A stretch of 64,000 bases of DNA from DASXKD01 sp963806145 (GCA_963806145.1 CAWDXD010000030.1:1-64000), one strand, 5' to 3'. Shown: positions 33,431-41,534, counted from the first letter of the stretch. Program-made: numbers and translations. The notes: a model not told the origin generated them from the sequence alone.

Positions 33431-34012
33431 ATGACCGCGGAGCTGCCGGGCGAGCGCCCGAGCGCGCCGCCCGCCAGCGAGCTGGCCGGGTTGCTCGCCA
33501 AGGTCGCGCGCGGTGACGAGGCGGCCTTTGCCGGGGTGTACGACAGGTTCGGGACGGTCGTCTACGGTCTCGTCCGCCGCATCGTGCGGGACCCGGCGCA
33601 GTCCGAAGAGGTCACGCAGGAGGTGCTGCTTGACGTCTGGCGCACCGCGTCCCGCTTCGACCCGGGTGAGGGAAGCGCGCGCAGCTGGCTGATGACGCTC
33701 GCCCACCGCCGCGCCGTCGACCGCGTGCGCTCGGCACAAGCCTCAGCAGAACGAGAAGCCCGCGCGGCCGTGGCAACGACGGACTACGACGTCGTGGCCG
33801 AGGAGGTGGAGACACGCCTGGACGCGCAGCGGGTGCGCCGCTGCCTGGATTCGCTCACCGAGCTGCAGCGGGAGTCGGTCACGCTCGCGTACTACGGCGG
33901 ATATACCTACCGAGAGGTGGCGGCCCTGCTCGGCGTGGCCATCGGGACGGTGAAGACCCGGATGCGGGACGGGCTGATCCGGCTGCGGGACTGCATGGGG
34001 ACGGAGTCATGA
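33431..34012 (+). CDS. sigK: ECF sigma factor of the SigK group
   Basis: A 193-aa sigma factor. Region 2: VARGDEAAFAGVYDRFGTVV and RDPAQSEEVTQEVLLDVWRT with WLMTLAHRRAVDRVRSAQAS; region 4: ELQRESVTLAYYGGYTYREV then ALLGVAIGTVKTRMRDGLIR. The downstream rskA overlaps by 4 bp (ATGA, 34009-34012), and a sulfite-oxidase-family gene is divergent. That arrangement matches SigK/RskA systems, in which the sigma factor is freed when RskA is proteolysed. The ATG at 33431 is the only start giving the usual N-terminus. Confidence 0.93.
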   Translation: MTAELPGERPSAPPASELAGLLAKVARGDEAAFAGVYDRFGTVVYGLVRRIVRDPAQSEEVTQEVLLDVWRTASRFDPGEGSARSWLMTLAHRRAVDRVRSAQASAEREARAAVATTDYDVVAEEVETRLDAQRVRRCLDSLTELQRESVTLAYYGGYTYREVAALLGVAIGTVKTRMRDGLIRLRDCMGTES

Positions 34013-34767
34013 GGCTGCGCCGGACCGATCTGCACACGCTGGCGGGTGCCTACGCCCTGGACGCGCTCGGTGACGCCGACCGGGAGAAGTTTGAGCACCA
34101 CCTCGGCGTCTGCGAGTCGTGCCGGGCCGAGGCCACCAGCCTGCGCGATGCGGCCGGCCGCCTGGCCGAAGCTACCGCCGCGGTGCCGCCGTCACGGCTA
34201 CGCGGGCAGGTTCTGGCCGAGGCCGCCCGGACCCGGCAGCAGCCGCCGCCGGTCCGGGTCGCGGAGCGGGTCCGCAGGTCCTGGCACGGGGTGGGCTGGC
34301 CGGCCGCGCCGCGGCTCGCGGTCGCGATCGCCGGGATCGGCATCCTGGTCGCCCTGGCCCTGGGCACGCTGCTGGTCAACGACCAGCACGCGCTGCACAT
34401 GGACGCGGCGCAGCGCGGCCAGATCGCGGCCGTTCTGAACGCGCCGGACGCGGACATCGTGACGGTGCCCGCGCGGCCCTACGGCTCGGCCACCGTGGTC
34501 ATGTCCCACGCCGCCCACGCTCTGGTGCTGACCACGGCACGGCTCCCGGTGCTGCCCTCGTCCGAGTGCTACCAGGTATGGGTGATGGGCGCGCACCGGA
34601 TGCGCTCCGCCGGGCGGCTGCCGACGCCGAAGCAGGGCATGACCGCGCCGATGATAGTCGCCGGGATCGGGGCGGGCGACCGGATGGGAGTCACCGTCGA
34701 GCCGGCCGGTGGCTCCCGGCACCCGACCTCCCCGGCGGTGCTGATGCTGGCCGTGCCTTCCGACTGA
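34009..34767 (+). CDS. rskA: Anti-sigma-K factor (RskA-type)
   Basis: A 252-aa single-pass membrane protein. The N-terminal domain carries the zinc-anti-sigma motif H31-x3-C35-x2-C38 (FEHHLGVCESCRAEA). One span (RLAVAIAGIGILVALALGTL) lies near residues 98-122, followed by an extracytoplasmic RskA_C domain (LPSSECYQVWVMGAHRMRSA; GVTVEPAGGSRHPTSPAVLM). The cytoplasmic part holds SigK; release needs stepwise proteolysis of RskA, for which intramembrane proteases such as Rip1/RseP types are used in mycobacteria. Coupled to sigK. Confidence 0.93.
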   Translation: MRLRRTDLHTLAGAYALDALGDADREKFEHHLGVCESCRAEATSLRDAAGRLAEATAAVPPSRLRGQVLAEAARTRQQPPPVRVAERVRRSWHGVGWPAAPRLAVAIAGIGILVALALGTLLVNDQHALHMDAAQRGQIAAVLNAPDADIVTVPARPYGSATVVMSHAAHALVLTTARLPVLPSSECYQVWVMGAHRMRSAGRLPTPKQGMTAPMIVAGIGAGDRMGVTVEPAGGSRHPTSPAVLMLAVPSD

Positions 34768-34895
34768 GCCGGCCCCCGCAGGCTGGCCTCCCTCCCGTGG
34801 CGGCGGGCCTGACTTTCCTGGCCCGGGAGCCGGCGGCTACCGGGCCGGAAGCCGCGGGCCGGCCGGTGAACGACAGCCCAACGTGGCCAGTGCAC

Positions 34896-34901
34896 TAACG
34901 T
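34896..34901 (+). promoter_or_regulatory. -10 box for the zinc-ribbon gene (leaderless)
   Basis: TAACGT ends 8 bp before the GTG at 34910; no Shine-Dalgarno sequence is present between them. A -35 is not obvious. Confidence 0.4.
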
Positions 34902-34909
34902 GTGGACTC

Positions 34910-35647
34910 GTGAAAGCATCTCCACAGGCGCAGCTGAAGCTCCTCGAACTGGCCGAGCTGGACACCGAACTGGGCCGCCTGGATCACCGCCGCCGCACCC
35001 TGCCGGAGAATGCCGAGTTCGACGCGGCACAGAAGCGGGACTCCGAACTGCGTGACGAGCTCGCCACGCTGGAGGCGACCGGCAGCGACCTGACCAGGGA
35101 CCAGGCCAAGGCCGAACGTGACGTGGACCAGGTCCGGACCAGGATCGAGCGGGACCGGGCCCGGCTGGACGCCGGCCAGGTCTCCTCGCCCAAGGAGCTG
35201 GAGAACCTCCAGTCGGAGATCGTTTCGCTGGAACGGCGGCAGGGCGACCTGGAAGAGGTCGTGCTCGAGGTGATGGAGAAGGTGGAGGACGTGACCCGCC
35301 GGAGCGACGCGCTCAGCACCGAGCAGACGGCGCTCGCCGGCCGGCTGGCGGAGATCGCGGGCCGGCGCGACGCGGCGTTCGCCGAGATCGACGAGGAGGC
35401 GGGGAAGTCACGGGACCGCCGCGCCGGGATCGCCGCGGACCTGCCCGATGACCTGCTCGGCCTGTACGACCGACTGCGCGCCCAGCACACGGTGGGCGCC
35501 GCCGTACTGCGGAACGGCCGGTGCGAGGGCTGCCACCTGTCCCTCAACAAGGTCGACCTTGCGCGCATCCGCGACGCGCCGCCCGACGAGGTGCTCAGGT
35601 GCGAGGAATGCCGCCGCATCCTGGTCCGCGCCGAGCTGGGCGCATGA
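34910..35647 (+). CDS. Coiled-coil zinc-ribbon protein (CT398/C4-type family)
   Basis: A 245-aa protein. Residues about 15-175 are a long charged coiled coil (ELDTELGRLDHRRRTLPENA at its start). The C-terminus has a C4 zinc ribbon, GRCEGCHLSLNK and LRCEECRRILVR. The family is conserved in Actinomycetota, usually near dinucleotide-fold Nif3-like and RNase H genes; structural similarity suggests a role in type III-like or nucleic-acid assembly, but no function is proven. ATGA overlap with the RNase H gene. Confidence 0.9.
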   Translation: MKASPQAQLKLLELAELDTELGRLDHRRRTLPENAEFDAAQKRDSELRDELATLEATGSDLTRDQAKAERDVDQVRTRIERDRARLDAGQVSSPKELENLQSEIVSLERRQGDLEEVVLEVMEKVEDVTRRSDALSTEQTALAGRLAEIAGRRDAAFAEIDEEAGKSRDRRAGIAADLPDDLLGLYDRLRAQHTVGAAVLRNGRCEGCHLSLNKVDLARIRDAPPDEVLRCEECRRILVRAELGA

Positions 35648-36153
35648 CACCCCGCAAGCTCCTGATCCAGGCCGACGGCGGCTCCCGGGGAAACCCCGGC
35701 ACGGCCGGATACGGGGCCGTCGTGCTGGACGCCGTCACCGGCGAGGTGCTCGCCGAGGTGGGCGAGGCGATCGGCCGTGCCACCAACAACGTGGCCGAGT
35801 ACTCAGGGCTGGTCGCGGGCCTGCGTGCGGCAGGCAAGCTCGCGCCCGGCGCCATGGCCGAGGTCCGGATGGATTCCAAGCTCGTCGTCGAGCAGATGTC
35901 CGGCCGCTGGAAGATCAAGCACCCCGACCTGCAGCCGCTCGCGGCGGAAGCCAGGCAGGCGGCCCGGGCGCTCGGCCGGGTGACCTACACCTGGGTGCCG
36001 CGCGAGCGCAACACCCATGCCGACCGCCTGGCCAACCAGGCCATGGACGCGGTCAGCGGGCGGGCCAAGGCACCGGGCGGCAACGGGGGCGCGCGTGGCT
36101 CCGGTGCCGGGAGCGGCGGGCGGCGGCCTTCCGGAACGGCCGGCCTGTGGTGA
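35644..36153 (+). CDS. rnhA: Ribonuclease HI
   Basis: A 169-aa RNase H. The four acidic catalytic positions are visible: IQADGGSRGNPG (Asp), NNVAEYSGLVAG (Glu), VRMDSKLVVEQM (Asp) and NTHADRLANQAM (Asp). It degrades RNA in RNA-DNA hybrids. Many actinobacterial homologues are fused to a C-terminal CobC-like phosphatase; here the protein ends after a Gly/Arg-rich tail of about 30 residues, so the fusion partner is absent. Coupled to the zinc-ribbon gene by ATGA. Confidence 0.95.
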   Translation: MTPRKLLIQADGGSRGNPGTAGYGAVVLDAVTGEVLAEVGEAIGRATNNVAEYSGLVAGLRAAGKLAPGAMAEVRMDSKLVVEQMSGRWKIKHPDLQPLAAEARQAARALGRVTYTWVPRERNTHADRLANQAMDAVSGRAKAPGGNGGARGSGAGSGGRRPSGTAGLW

Positions 36154-36210
36154 ACCCGCTCTCCTAGTGAGTGTTAGCGAGCCTTTCGTGGCCCCGGCGC
36201 CGCGAGCGCG

Positions 36211-36237
36211 TTACCCGTGGGCGCAAGCGCCTATCCT
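36211..36237 (+). promoter_or_regulatory. Promoter of rnpB
   Basis: TATCCT at 36232-36237 is a -10 box ending 9 bp before the mature 5' end. TTACCC at 36211-36216 is a weak possible -35. Confidence 0.5.
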
Positions 36238-36246
36238 TGGTGGGAA

Positions 36247-36666
36247 GGGCGAGTCGGCCGGGCGGCCGCGCCGGGGCGTGCGTGCATGGTCCGGTGAGGA
36301 AGGTCCGGGCTCCACAGGGCAGGGTGGTCGGTAACACCGACCCGGGGTGACCCGCGGGACAGTGCCACAGAGAACAGACCGCCCCGGGCCAGGTTTCGGC
36401 CGGGCCCGGGGTAAGGGTGAAACGGTGGTGTAAGAGACCACCAGCGCCCGGAGTGATCCGGGCGGCTCGGTAAACCCCACCCGGAGCAAGGTCACAAGGG
36501 CCGCGCGCCTTCCGGGGCGCGGGGCCTGCGCGAGCGGTTGAGGGCGGCCCGCCCGATGCTCGCGGGTAGACCGCACGAGGCTGCCGGCAACGGCAGTCCC
36601 AGATGGATGGCCGTCGGCCCGCGTTCGCGCGGGTGCACAGAACCCGGCCTACAGGCCGGCTCGCCC
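36247..36666 (+). ncRNA. rnpB: RNase P RNA, class A
   Basis: The catalytic RNA of RNase P, which matures tRNA 5' ends. Conserved cores are all present: GAGGAAGGTCCGGGCTCCAC near 36296, ACAGAGAACAGACCGC near 36366, GGTAAGGGTGAAACGGTGG near 36411 with GTAAGAGACCACCAGC, AAACCCCACC near 36473, and the 3' ACAGAACCCGGCCTAC at 36637. GGGCGAG at 36247-36253 pairs with CTCGCCC at 36660-36666 as helix P1, which sets both ends. Confidence 0.97.
36637..36655 (+). repeat. 19-bp direct repeat in the rnpB 3' end (attL-like)
   Basis: ACAGAACCCGGCCTACAGG, identical to 37209-37227. It covers the most conserved 3' segment of rnpB. A direct repeat of an RNA gene's 3' end flanking foreign-looking DNA is the classic footprint of tyrosine-recombinase integration. 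Confidence 0.6.
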
Positions 36667-36848
36667 CTCATCTTGGCTTTGACCTGCACTAATACCCTCA
36701 CCGGGTGGTTTGTTTGCAGCTTCGGGTGCCCGCTGGGGGCTTACGTGCTGGACCTGCCACACCACGCTGCTGCTAGATACAGCGCTACCCCGCTCTACCC
36801 AGCACGGGCTATAGGGGTGATGCCGGGCAGTGAGCTACCGTCCAAGAC

Positions 36849-37082
36849 GTGAGCGATGACCCACGCGATCCGCGTATCTACCTGCGCATCGCCGGTGAAC
36901 TGCGCACACGGATCGAGGCCGGCGACTTCGACCGCGACGGCAAGGTCCCCTCGGTCCGGACGCTGATGCAGGAGCACGGGGTCGCGTATGACACGGCCCA
37001 GCACGCGGTGCGGACGCTTGAGGGAGAGGGCCTGGTCGTCCGCTACCCCGGCCGCGGGTACTACGTCACCGGGCGCAGCTGA
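36849..37082 (+). CDS. Small GntR-family regulator (KorSA-like) inside the putative integrated segment
   Basis: A 77-aa protein consisting of little more than a GntR winged helix: IYLRIAGELRTRIEAGDF, VPSVRTLMQEHGVAYDTAQH and GLVVRYPGRGYYVTGRS. Such stand-alone GntR proteins are typical of actinomycete integrative conjugative elements, where they repress transfer genes. The GTG at 36849 has TACCGT 7 bp upstream, a possible leaderless -10. It is the only recognisable gene between the two 19-bp repeats. Confidence 0.85.
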   Translation: MSDDPRDPRIYLRIAGELRTRIEAGDFDRDGKVPSVRTLMQEHGVAYDTAQHAVRTLEGEGLVVRYPGRGYYVTGRS

Positions 37083-38137
37083 GCCTGGCGCACATCTGGC
37101 GCACCTGAGATACCGAAATGCCCGGTAGCATCCCGTGGGTCTACGTAGCGTTTGCGCGGGCTAGAAGGGCTAGCGGGGGAGTAGCCGCAGGCTAGAAAGC
37201 CGGTGGTGACAGAACCCGGCCTACAGGGCGCGAGCGGTCTCGGATGACACGCAAGGATCAACGAGCACGCGGCCACCGAGCCGACGCCGACGAACGGCGG
37301 CAGGCGAATCGGGAACCAGCTCGTCGCCTGGTACAAGCTGCGGGCCGGCAAAAGGATCAACTCGGCGACGCTGATCGCCGACGCCCGGCATTCCTGGCTG
37401 GATTCACTGTCCTCTGCCGGGTGCGCTCGCAGGCCTGCTCGCGGTCGCTCCCCGACAAGCCGATACGGTCGCCGAGCTGGGATCAGGCAGCGAGCGCGGC
37501 CCGGACGACCTTCTAAGCCTTGGATATCCCCTGGTGGGATGCCCGTTCCGAAGAAGATCTCCCGTACCTCGCGGGCAGCGTAGAAGACGAGCACGTACCC
37601 GGCGGCCGGGTCGGCCCACCACCAGCCAAGCACGGCGTTCAGCGACAGGCCCAGCAGCACCGCGGCGGCCAGGATTCCATCGATCAGCGTGACCCGGCCC
37701 TCGGTCTGGAGCACGGGGTTGCCCAGCGCCCGGCCGGTGCGAGATTTGCCGTACGCCAGCGCGAACATCACCACCGCGGTGACTGAGGTCCACGCGATCC
37801 CGAGCACGGAGTGCCGCGGGTGATAACCGGTGACCAGCACCACCGTGGACTGCACCAACAGGTAGGCCGCCAGAGCGGCGAAGGCGTAGCCGATCAGCCG
37901 CAATCCACGGCGCTGACGATTCTCACCCGTGCCCGACAGCTCCCAGATCACGACCGTGGACGCGCCGATCTCAATCAGCGAATCCAGGCCGAACCCGGCC
38001 AGCGCCACCGACCAGGCCGAGACCACCGCGATGGCCAAGATGATGATGCCGACGACGTTCCACGCCAGCGTCACATATTCCAGGGCGAAACCTCGACGCA
38101 GCAGAGCCGCCCGCGCCGCGTCGTCCACCGTCGCCAC
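37061..38137 (-). CDS. Cation-efflux-like membrane protein, C-terminus replaced by read-through
   Basis: The GTG at 38137 opens VATVDDAARAALLRRGFALE, then six membrane segments characteristic of the CDF-like 'cation transporter' family (LAWNVVGIIILAIAVVSAWS; GFGLDSLIEIGASTVVIWEL with its LDSLIE metal motif; TLIDGILAAAVLLGLSLNAV; GWWWADPAAGYVLVFYAARE). The recognisable protein ends near 37560 (about 195 residues, nearly the family length of 200-220). The frame stays open for another 500 bp across the CDF remnant and the attR-like repeat to 37061; that extension is probably meaningless and reflects loss of the original stop by rearrangement. Confidence 0.7.
   Translation of the reverse strand: MATVDDAARAALLRRGFALEYVTLAWNVVGIIILAIAVVSAWSVALAGFGLDSLIEIGASTVVIWELSGTGENRQRRGLRLIGYAFAALAAYLLVQSTVVLVTGYHPRHSVLGIAWTSVTAVVMFALAYGKSRTGRALGNPVLQTEGRVTLIDGILAAAVLLGLSLNAVLGWWWADPAAGYVLVFYAAREVREIFFGTGIPPGDIQGLEGRPGRARCLIPARRPYRLVGERPRAGLRAHPAEDSESSQECRASAISVAELILLPARSLYQATSWFPIRLPPFVGVGSVAACSLILACHPRPLAPCRPGSVTTGFLACGYSPASPSSPRKRYVDPRDATGHFGISGAPDVRQAQLRPVT
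37209..37227 (+). repeat. 19-bp direct repeat (attR-like)
   Basis: Exact copy of 36637-36655, 572 bp downstream. Beyond it the sequence diverges from rnpB, so this is not a second RNA gene. Confidence 0.6.
37246..37490 (+). pseudogene. Remnant of a CDF-family (ZitB/FieF-like) metal transporter
   Basis: From 37263 the plus strand reads GRRIGNQLVAWYKLRAGKRI then NSATLIADARHSWLDSLSSAG, the helix 4-5 region of cation-diffusion-facilitator proteins with its HSWLD metal-site motif. The frame then shifts by one base to ALAGLLAVAPRQADTVAELG and the match ends. Only about 75 of 300 residues remain, with no start. Confidence 0.6.
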
Positions 38138-38186
38138 GGCCTGAGTCTGCCAGAGCCGGTCCGGCCGGGCGCCCGCCCGCTTGAGG

Positions 38187-38351
38187 GTGCCAGTCTGGTG
38201 GTGTGCTGAAGCTGCTGGCCTTCGTCCTGCCGCTGAGGCTTCCGCCGAGCCAGAGAAACACGCCACCGCCACCCTGGCCTTCCAGCTCTGGCAGCTCCCT
38301 GATCACCGCTTCAAGTTCACCTGCGAAGATCTCCAGGCTCGGCGGGCCTGA
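38187..38351 (+). CDS. Possible 54-aa protein or gene remnant
   Basis: GTG start, TGA at 38349-38351. The second half, ATLAFQLWQLPDHRFKFTCE then DLQARRA, has codon use typical of genes in this genome, but the product matches nothing I recognise. It is divergent from the cation transporter. The rest of 38138-38437 holds no other candidate. Confidence 0.28.
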   Translation: MPVWWCAEAAGLRPAAEASAEPEKHATATLAFQLWQLPDHRFKFTCEDLQARRA

Positions 38352-38437
38352 TCGTGAAGTGAGGCGAAGCCCCGGTAATACGAGGTGTCTTCCTGCGGCC
38401 GTGGTGAGGTGATGGCACGACCTCGGGTTCCAGGCGC

Positions 38438-38833
38438 TCAGCTGGGACGGCGCAACGCGCCCTCGGCCAGGAGAGCCTCATGCGCGGCCCGGAACGCCTG
38501 GCGCCCGGCTGGTGTGCCGCAGTACACGGTGGCGTGAATCAGTATCTCCTTGATCTCATCGGCCGATACGCCGGTAGCGAGCGCGCCCTTTACGTAGATG
38601 CCCAGCTCGTCGGGCCGCCCCAGCGCCGTGAGGATCGCAAGATTCAGCATGCTCCGTGTCTTGCGATCCAGGCCTGGCCTGCTCCACGCGTACCCCCACG
38701 CCCACTCGGTCACGACGCGCTGGAAGGCCATCATGAACTCGTCGGTGTCAGCGAGGTTCGCGTCGACGTATTCAGCGCCCAGGACATCCCGCCGCGCTTG
38801 AAGGCCCCTGTCGAACAGTTCGCTCTCGGCCAT
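38438..38833 (-). CDS. Carboxymuconolactone decarboxylase family protein (PcaC-like)
   Basis: A 131-aa AhpD-fold protein: RGLQARRDVLGAEYVDANLA, DRKTRSMLNLAILTALGRPD and DEIKEILIHATVYCGTPAGR with His and Cys-Gly at the positions seen in 4-carboxymuconolactone decarboxylases (PcaC). PcaC acts in the beta-ketoadipate pathway for aromatic compounds. No other pca genes are here, so a different AhpD-like substrate is possible. Confidence 0.9.
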   Translation of the reverse strand: MAESELFDRGLQARRDVLGAEYVDANLADTDEFMMAFQRVVTEWAWGYAWSRPGLDRKTRSMLNLAILTALGRPDELGIYVKGALATGVSADEIKEILIHATVYCGTPAGRQAFRAAHEALLAEGALRRPS

Positions 38834-38961
38834 GGTGGGCGACTCCTTTCCGGGTGCGGCCGGCACCGATACGGATAAGCATTCACGTCGCATGTTCTGT
38901 GCCGCGGCTTCGGGTGGGCGATCTTTCCTGGCCTGGCTGGGCGGATCAACCTGGGCGGACA

Positions 38962-40077
38962 CTAGGAGTCTGCCAGCCACGCCAGCAAGCGGCCCCGCGA
39001 CCAGCAGCGGCCAATGGCCTCGGCGCACAGAGCCGACCGGTCGAACACCGCCAGGCCGATGATGCTGTGGCCAGAGGCGCGGCGATCGCCAAGTGTCGGT
39101 ATCGTCGGCGCGACTCCGACCCCCTCCGCTGACACCCACGCCACCGCCCGCCCGGCCGCCGCTTCGTCGAGGCGGTGCAGGAAGCGCAGGCGGCTCTCGA
39201 GCGGGAAGTGCGACAGCGCCCACGTCGTGGTGACGACGGGCAGGGCGTCCGCGGGCACACGGGCGAACGCGTCGGGCATCATCTCGACGGCGTCACCTTG
39301 CAGCAGCAGCGGAGGGGCCGTCGCCGCCAGCGCCATCTCCGCCTCTAGCCTCGCGGCCGGCTCCGTCTGATCCGGCCACAGGCAGGCGCGCAACCATCGG
39401 GCGTCATCCGCGTCGGTCACGTCGACCGGATCGAGGTCGATGCCGACCCGGGCGACGACCTCGGGCATCGCCCGCGCCGGGACGGGCCGGTCTCCCACGA
39501 TCGAACACGGCAGCTGCACGGGGGATGACGGGTCGCCCAGCAATTGCCCGTTACTGTAGGTGATGCCAGCGCGATCGACGTTGAGATTGAGCCCAGCCGA
39601 ACAACCCACGTCGATCAGCCCCACCGCATTCGCACCTGCCCGGCGCGCCGCCTCGGCGATGGCCGGATACAGCACGGCGCAGCGCCCGGTCTCGCCGGTC
39701 CGCGTCCGCCGGCGCACGGCGATGGCCACGACCGAGTCGGTCATTCGCAGCAGCGTGTCGATCGCCGCGCCAGCGGCAGTGTCGCCGTCCGCGGCGGCAT
39801 AGGCCGCGGCAAGCGCCGGGGCGCGTCCGGCGAGGGCGAGGTCGTGCAGCGCGGCGAGGATCACCGTGGGGTGCCGCTTGCGCGCCGGCGCCGCCTCGAT
39901 AGCGCGCATCGCCTCGCCGGACTCACTCAGCGCGACGGCGACGTGCTCGTACAGCGGCGATGTTCCGGCGGCATCGACCTCACCGAAGTGCCGGTACACC
40001 TGAGCGAGTGTGCGGGCCCTGCCCACGGCTACGGCGCTTCCTGCGGTCGGCCCTGGCATCCCGACGATTCTAGCCAT
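38962..40077 (-). CDS. DUF2332 family protein
   Basis: A 371-aa protein with the DUF2332 pattern: LAQVYRHFGEVDAAGTSPLY at the start, SPLYEHVAVALSE, VGLIDVGCSAGLNLNVDR (a methyltransferase-like glycine loop), VGIDLDPVDVTDADDARWLR and FPLESRLRFLHRLDEAA. It resembles SAM-dependent methyltransferases in fold, but no activity is established. The ATG at 40077 abuts an IS630 remnant, so its native upstream region has been replaced. Confidence 0.85.
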   Translation of the reverse strand: MARIVGMPGPTAGSAVAVGRARTLAQVYRHFGEVDAAGTSPLYEHVAVALSESGEAMRAIEAAPARKRHPTVILAALHDLALAGRAPALAAAYAAADGDTAAGAAIDTLLRMTDSVVAIAVRRRTRTGETGRCAVLYPAIAEAARRAGANAVGLIDVGCSAGLNLNVDRAGITYSNGQLLGDPSSPVQLPCSIVGDRPVPARAMPEVVARVGIDLDPVDVTDADDARWLRACLWPDQTEPAARLEAEMALAATAPPLLLQGDAVEMMPDAFARVPADALPVVTTTWALSHFPLESRLRFLHRLDEAAAGRAVAWVSAEGVGVAPTIPTLGDRRASGHSIIGLAVFDRSALCAEAIGRCWSRGRLLAWLADS

Positions 40078-40080
40078 CGG

Positions 40081-40194
40081 AACGACAACCCCCGACCCTT
40101 CACCTGGCACAAGAGCGCCGAGGAGATCCTCGGCCGACTCGCCGGGTGGCGCATGCCGAGCGCCGGGATGGGTAGGGCCCTATTAGATACCTGA
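40081..40194 (+). mobile_element. IS630-family transposase, C-terminal remnant
   Basis: The plus strand reads NDNPRPFTWHKSAEEILGRL, the end of IS630-type transposases (consensus N-x-x-P-x-P-F-x-W-x-K-x-A-x-E-I-L). It breaks off immediately upstream of the DUF2332 start; about 30 residues remain. No terminal inverted repeats were found. Confidence 0.75.
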
Positions 40195-40219
40195 ATACGC
40201 ATCAAAGGGGCGTATCGAC

Positions 40220-40516
40220 ATGTTTTCGCCGATTCTGGGCGGGAAACAAAGCCGCTCGGATGAAGAAGTTACTGAGTGGGAAAGGCAACGGTCGAAGTTC
40301 AGCAAGGACTACGACGAGTCGCCGTGGCTAACATCGCTAGTTACTTTCAGCGGCTTCGTGGCGGCTTTCATCGGGTCGGTCGTCGCGCTGCTCGTGATCG
40401 CGAACCTGCGCCACGGCACGGTGTGGTTGCCGTACGCACTGATACTGGGCGCGCTGGTGGGAGTCCACCTATGTCTGCGTGCCGTGCGTTATCGGAGACG
40501 GCGGCAGGCAAGGTAA
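40220..40516 (+). CDS. Small two-span membrane protein, unknown
   Basis: A 98-aa protein: charged N-terminus (SDEEVTEWERQRSKFSKDYD), two membrane helices (LTSLVTFSGFVAAFIGSVVA and TVWLPYALILGALVGVHLCL) and a basic tail RYRRRRQAR. AAAGGGG precedes the ATG by about 11 bp. Codon use is more AT-rich than in neighbours and it follows an IS remnant, suggesting acquisition. No family recognised. Confidence 0.7.
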   Translation: MFSPILGGKQSRSDEEVTEWERQRSKFSKDYDESPWLTSLVTFSGFVAAFIGSVVALLVIANLRHGTVWLPYALILGALVGVHLCLRAVRYRRRRQAR

Positions 40517-40642
40517 TCGGCTGCTGGAGAGCATGGCCAAGCGCCGTGATTAACGGTGAACCGGGCCACCCAGCCTGCTCGCGCCGGCGGCCTGCGCTCC
40601 CTCGCCCTCAACCAGCCCCCTGCAGCGAGGACACTTCGGGGC

Positions 40643-41494
40643 TCAGGGCTCGACTGGCGTGTGGAAGAAGTCGGCCATGCACGACAGGGCGGCACGCGAG
40701 CCCGTCGGCAATTCGGGAAGCGCGGCAGCGATCTGTGCGCGGCCCGCGAGGGCGTCCGCGACCTCGGCCGCGAGCGGTCCCGCACCGGTCGCTCGGTGGA
40801 TGGTCAACGTGACGCCCCCGCGGCTGTCCACCTCGAAGATGCCGCCGCCTTCGCCGCCCAGCGTGAGCTTCTCCTGGACCTGGGCGCCGAACATCGACGC
40901 CACCGCGGCGGCGATGAACACCCCGTACGCGGTCGCGTAGAGGGTGGCGTCGCCGTCGGTGGGGTGGTCGATGCCGCGTGCGAGGAGCACATCGCGCTCG
41001 TGGATCCACGAATCCCAGAAGCCATGAAGCATGAGGACGGTCCAGTCCATCGGCCCGTATGGCATGCGGACGTCGAACCTGCTGCCCTGGGCCAGCCGGT
41101 CCCGGGCAAGCGCGAACAGTTCGCCGGTCGTTGCCACGAAGCGGTCGAGGGTGACGCCGGGTGACTCACCGGCCGATGCGGCCAGCCATGTGCGGGGCGA
41201 GGTTCTCGGGTCGAACCTCTGGGACGTGTCGAGCGTGCCGTCATCCGGGCCGGCGGCGATCCCGATCGCGTTGGCGTCGCACAGGTGGCGGACAACCTCG
41301 TGCGCGGACCAGTCGGCGCACCGGGTGGGGGCGGACCAGTCGCCGGGACCGAATCCTCGCAGGACCGTGACGAACCGGTGCCGCTGCTCGCCGAACACGT
41401 CGAGCAGGCGCTGCGGATCCAGGTCGCACCGGCCGACGGTCCGCAGCAGCAGGCTGGTGGGCAGGCTTCTTCCCGGCGGGCTGAGGTTAATCAT
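40643..41494 (-). CDS. Maleylpyruvate-isomerase N-terminal/DinB-like protein
   Basis: A 283-aa protein of the DinB/MDMPI fold: CADWSAHEVVRHLCDANAIG (metal-binding His), LMLHGFWDSWIHERDVLLAR (two further His) and a C-terminal sterol-carrier-like domain (VDSRGGVTLTIHRATGAG). Members include mycothiol-dependent maleylpyruvate isomerases and uncharacterised mycothiol S-transferases. It is divergent from the PadR-DUF4440 gene and shares the region with two operators, so probably a target of that regulator. Confidence 0.82.
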   Translation of the reverse strand: MINLSPPGRSLPTSLLLRTVGRCDLDPQRLLDVFGEQRHRFVTVLRGFGPGDWSAPTRCADWSAHEVVRHLCDANAIGIAAGPDDGTLDTSQRFDPRTSPRTWLAASAGESPGVTLDRFVATTGELFALARDRLAQGSRFDVRMPYGPMDWTVLMLHGFWDSWIHERDVLLARGIDHPTDGDATLYATAYGVFIAAAVASMFGAQVQEKLTLGGEGGGIFEVDSRGGVTLTIHRATGAGPLAAEVADALAGRAQIAAALPELPTGSRAALSCMADFFHTPVEP

Positions 41495-41534
41495 CGGCGC
41501 CCCCTGGTTCCGTTCATGGCGCCCCGGCCGACGT

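Noticed and set aside
36667..36848. Possible tRNA or second RNA gene next to rnpB
   Set aside because: No cloverleaf or CCA end could be built; the segment is just AT-richer DNA.
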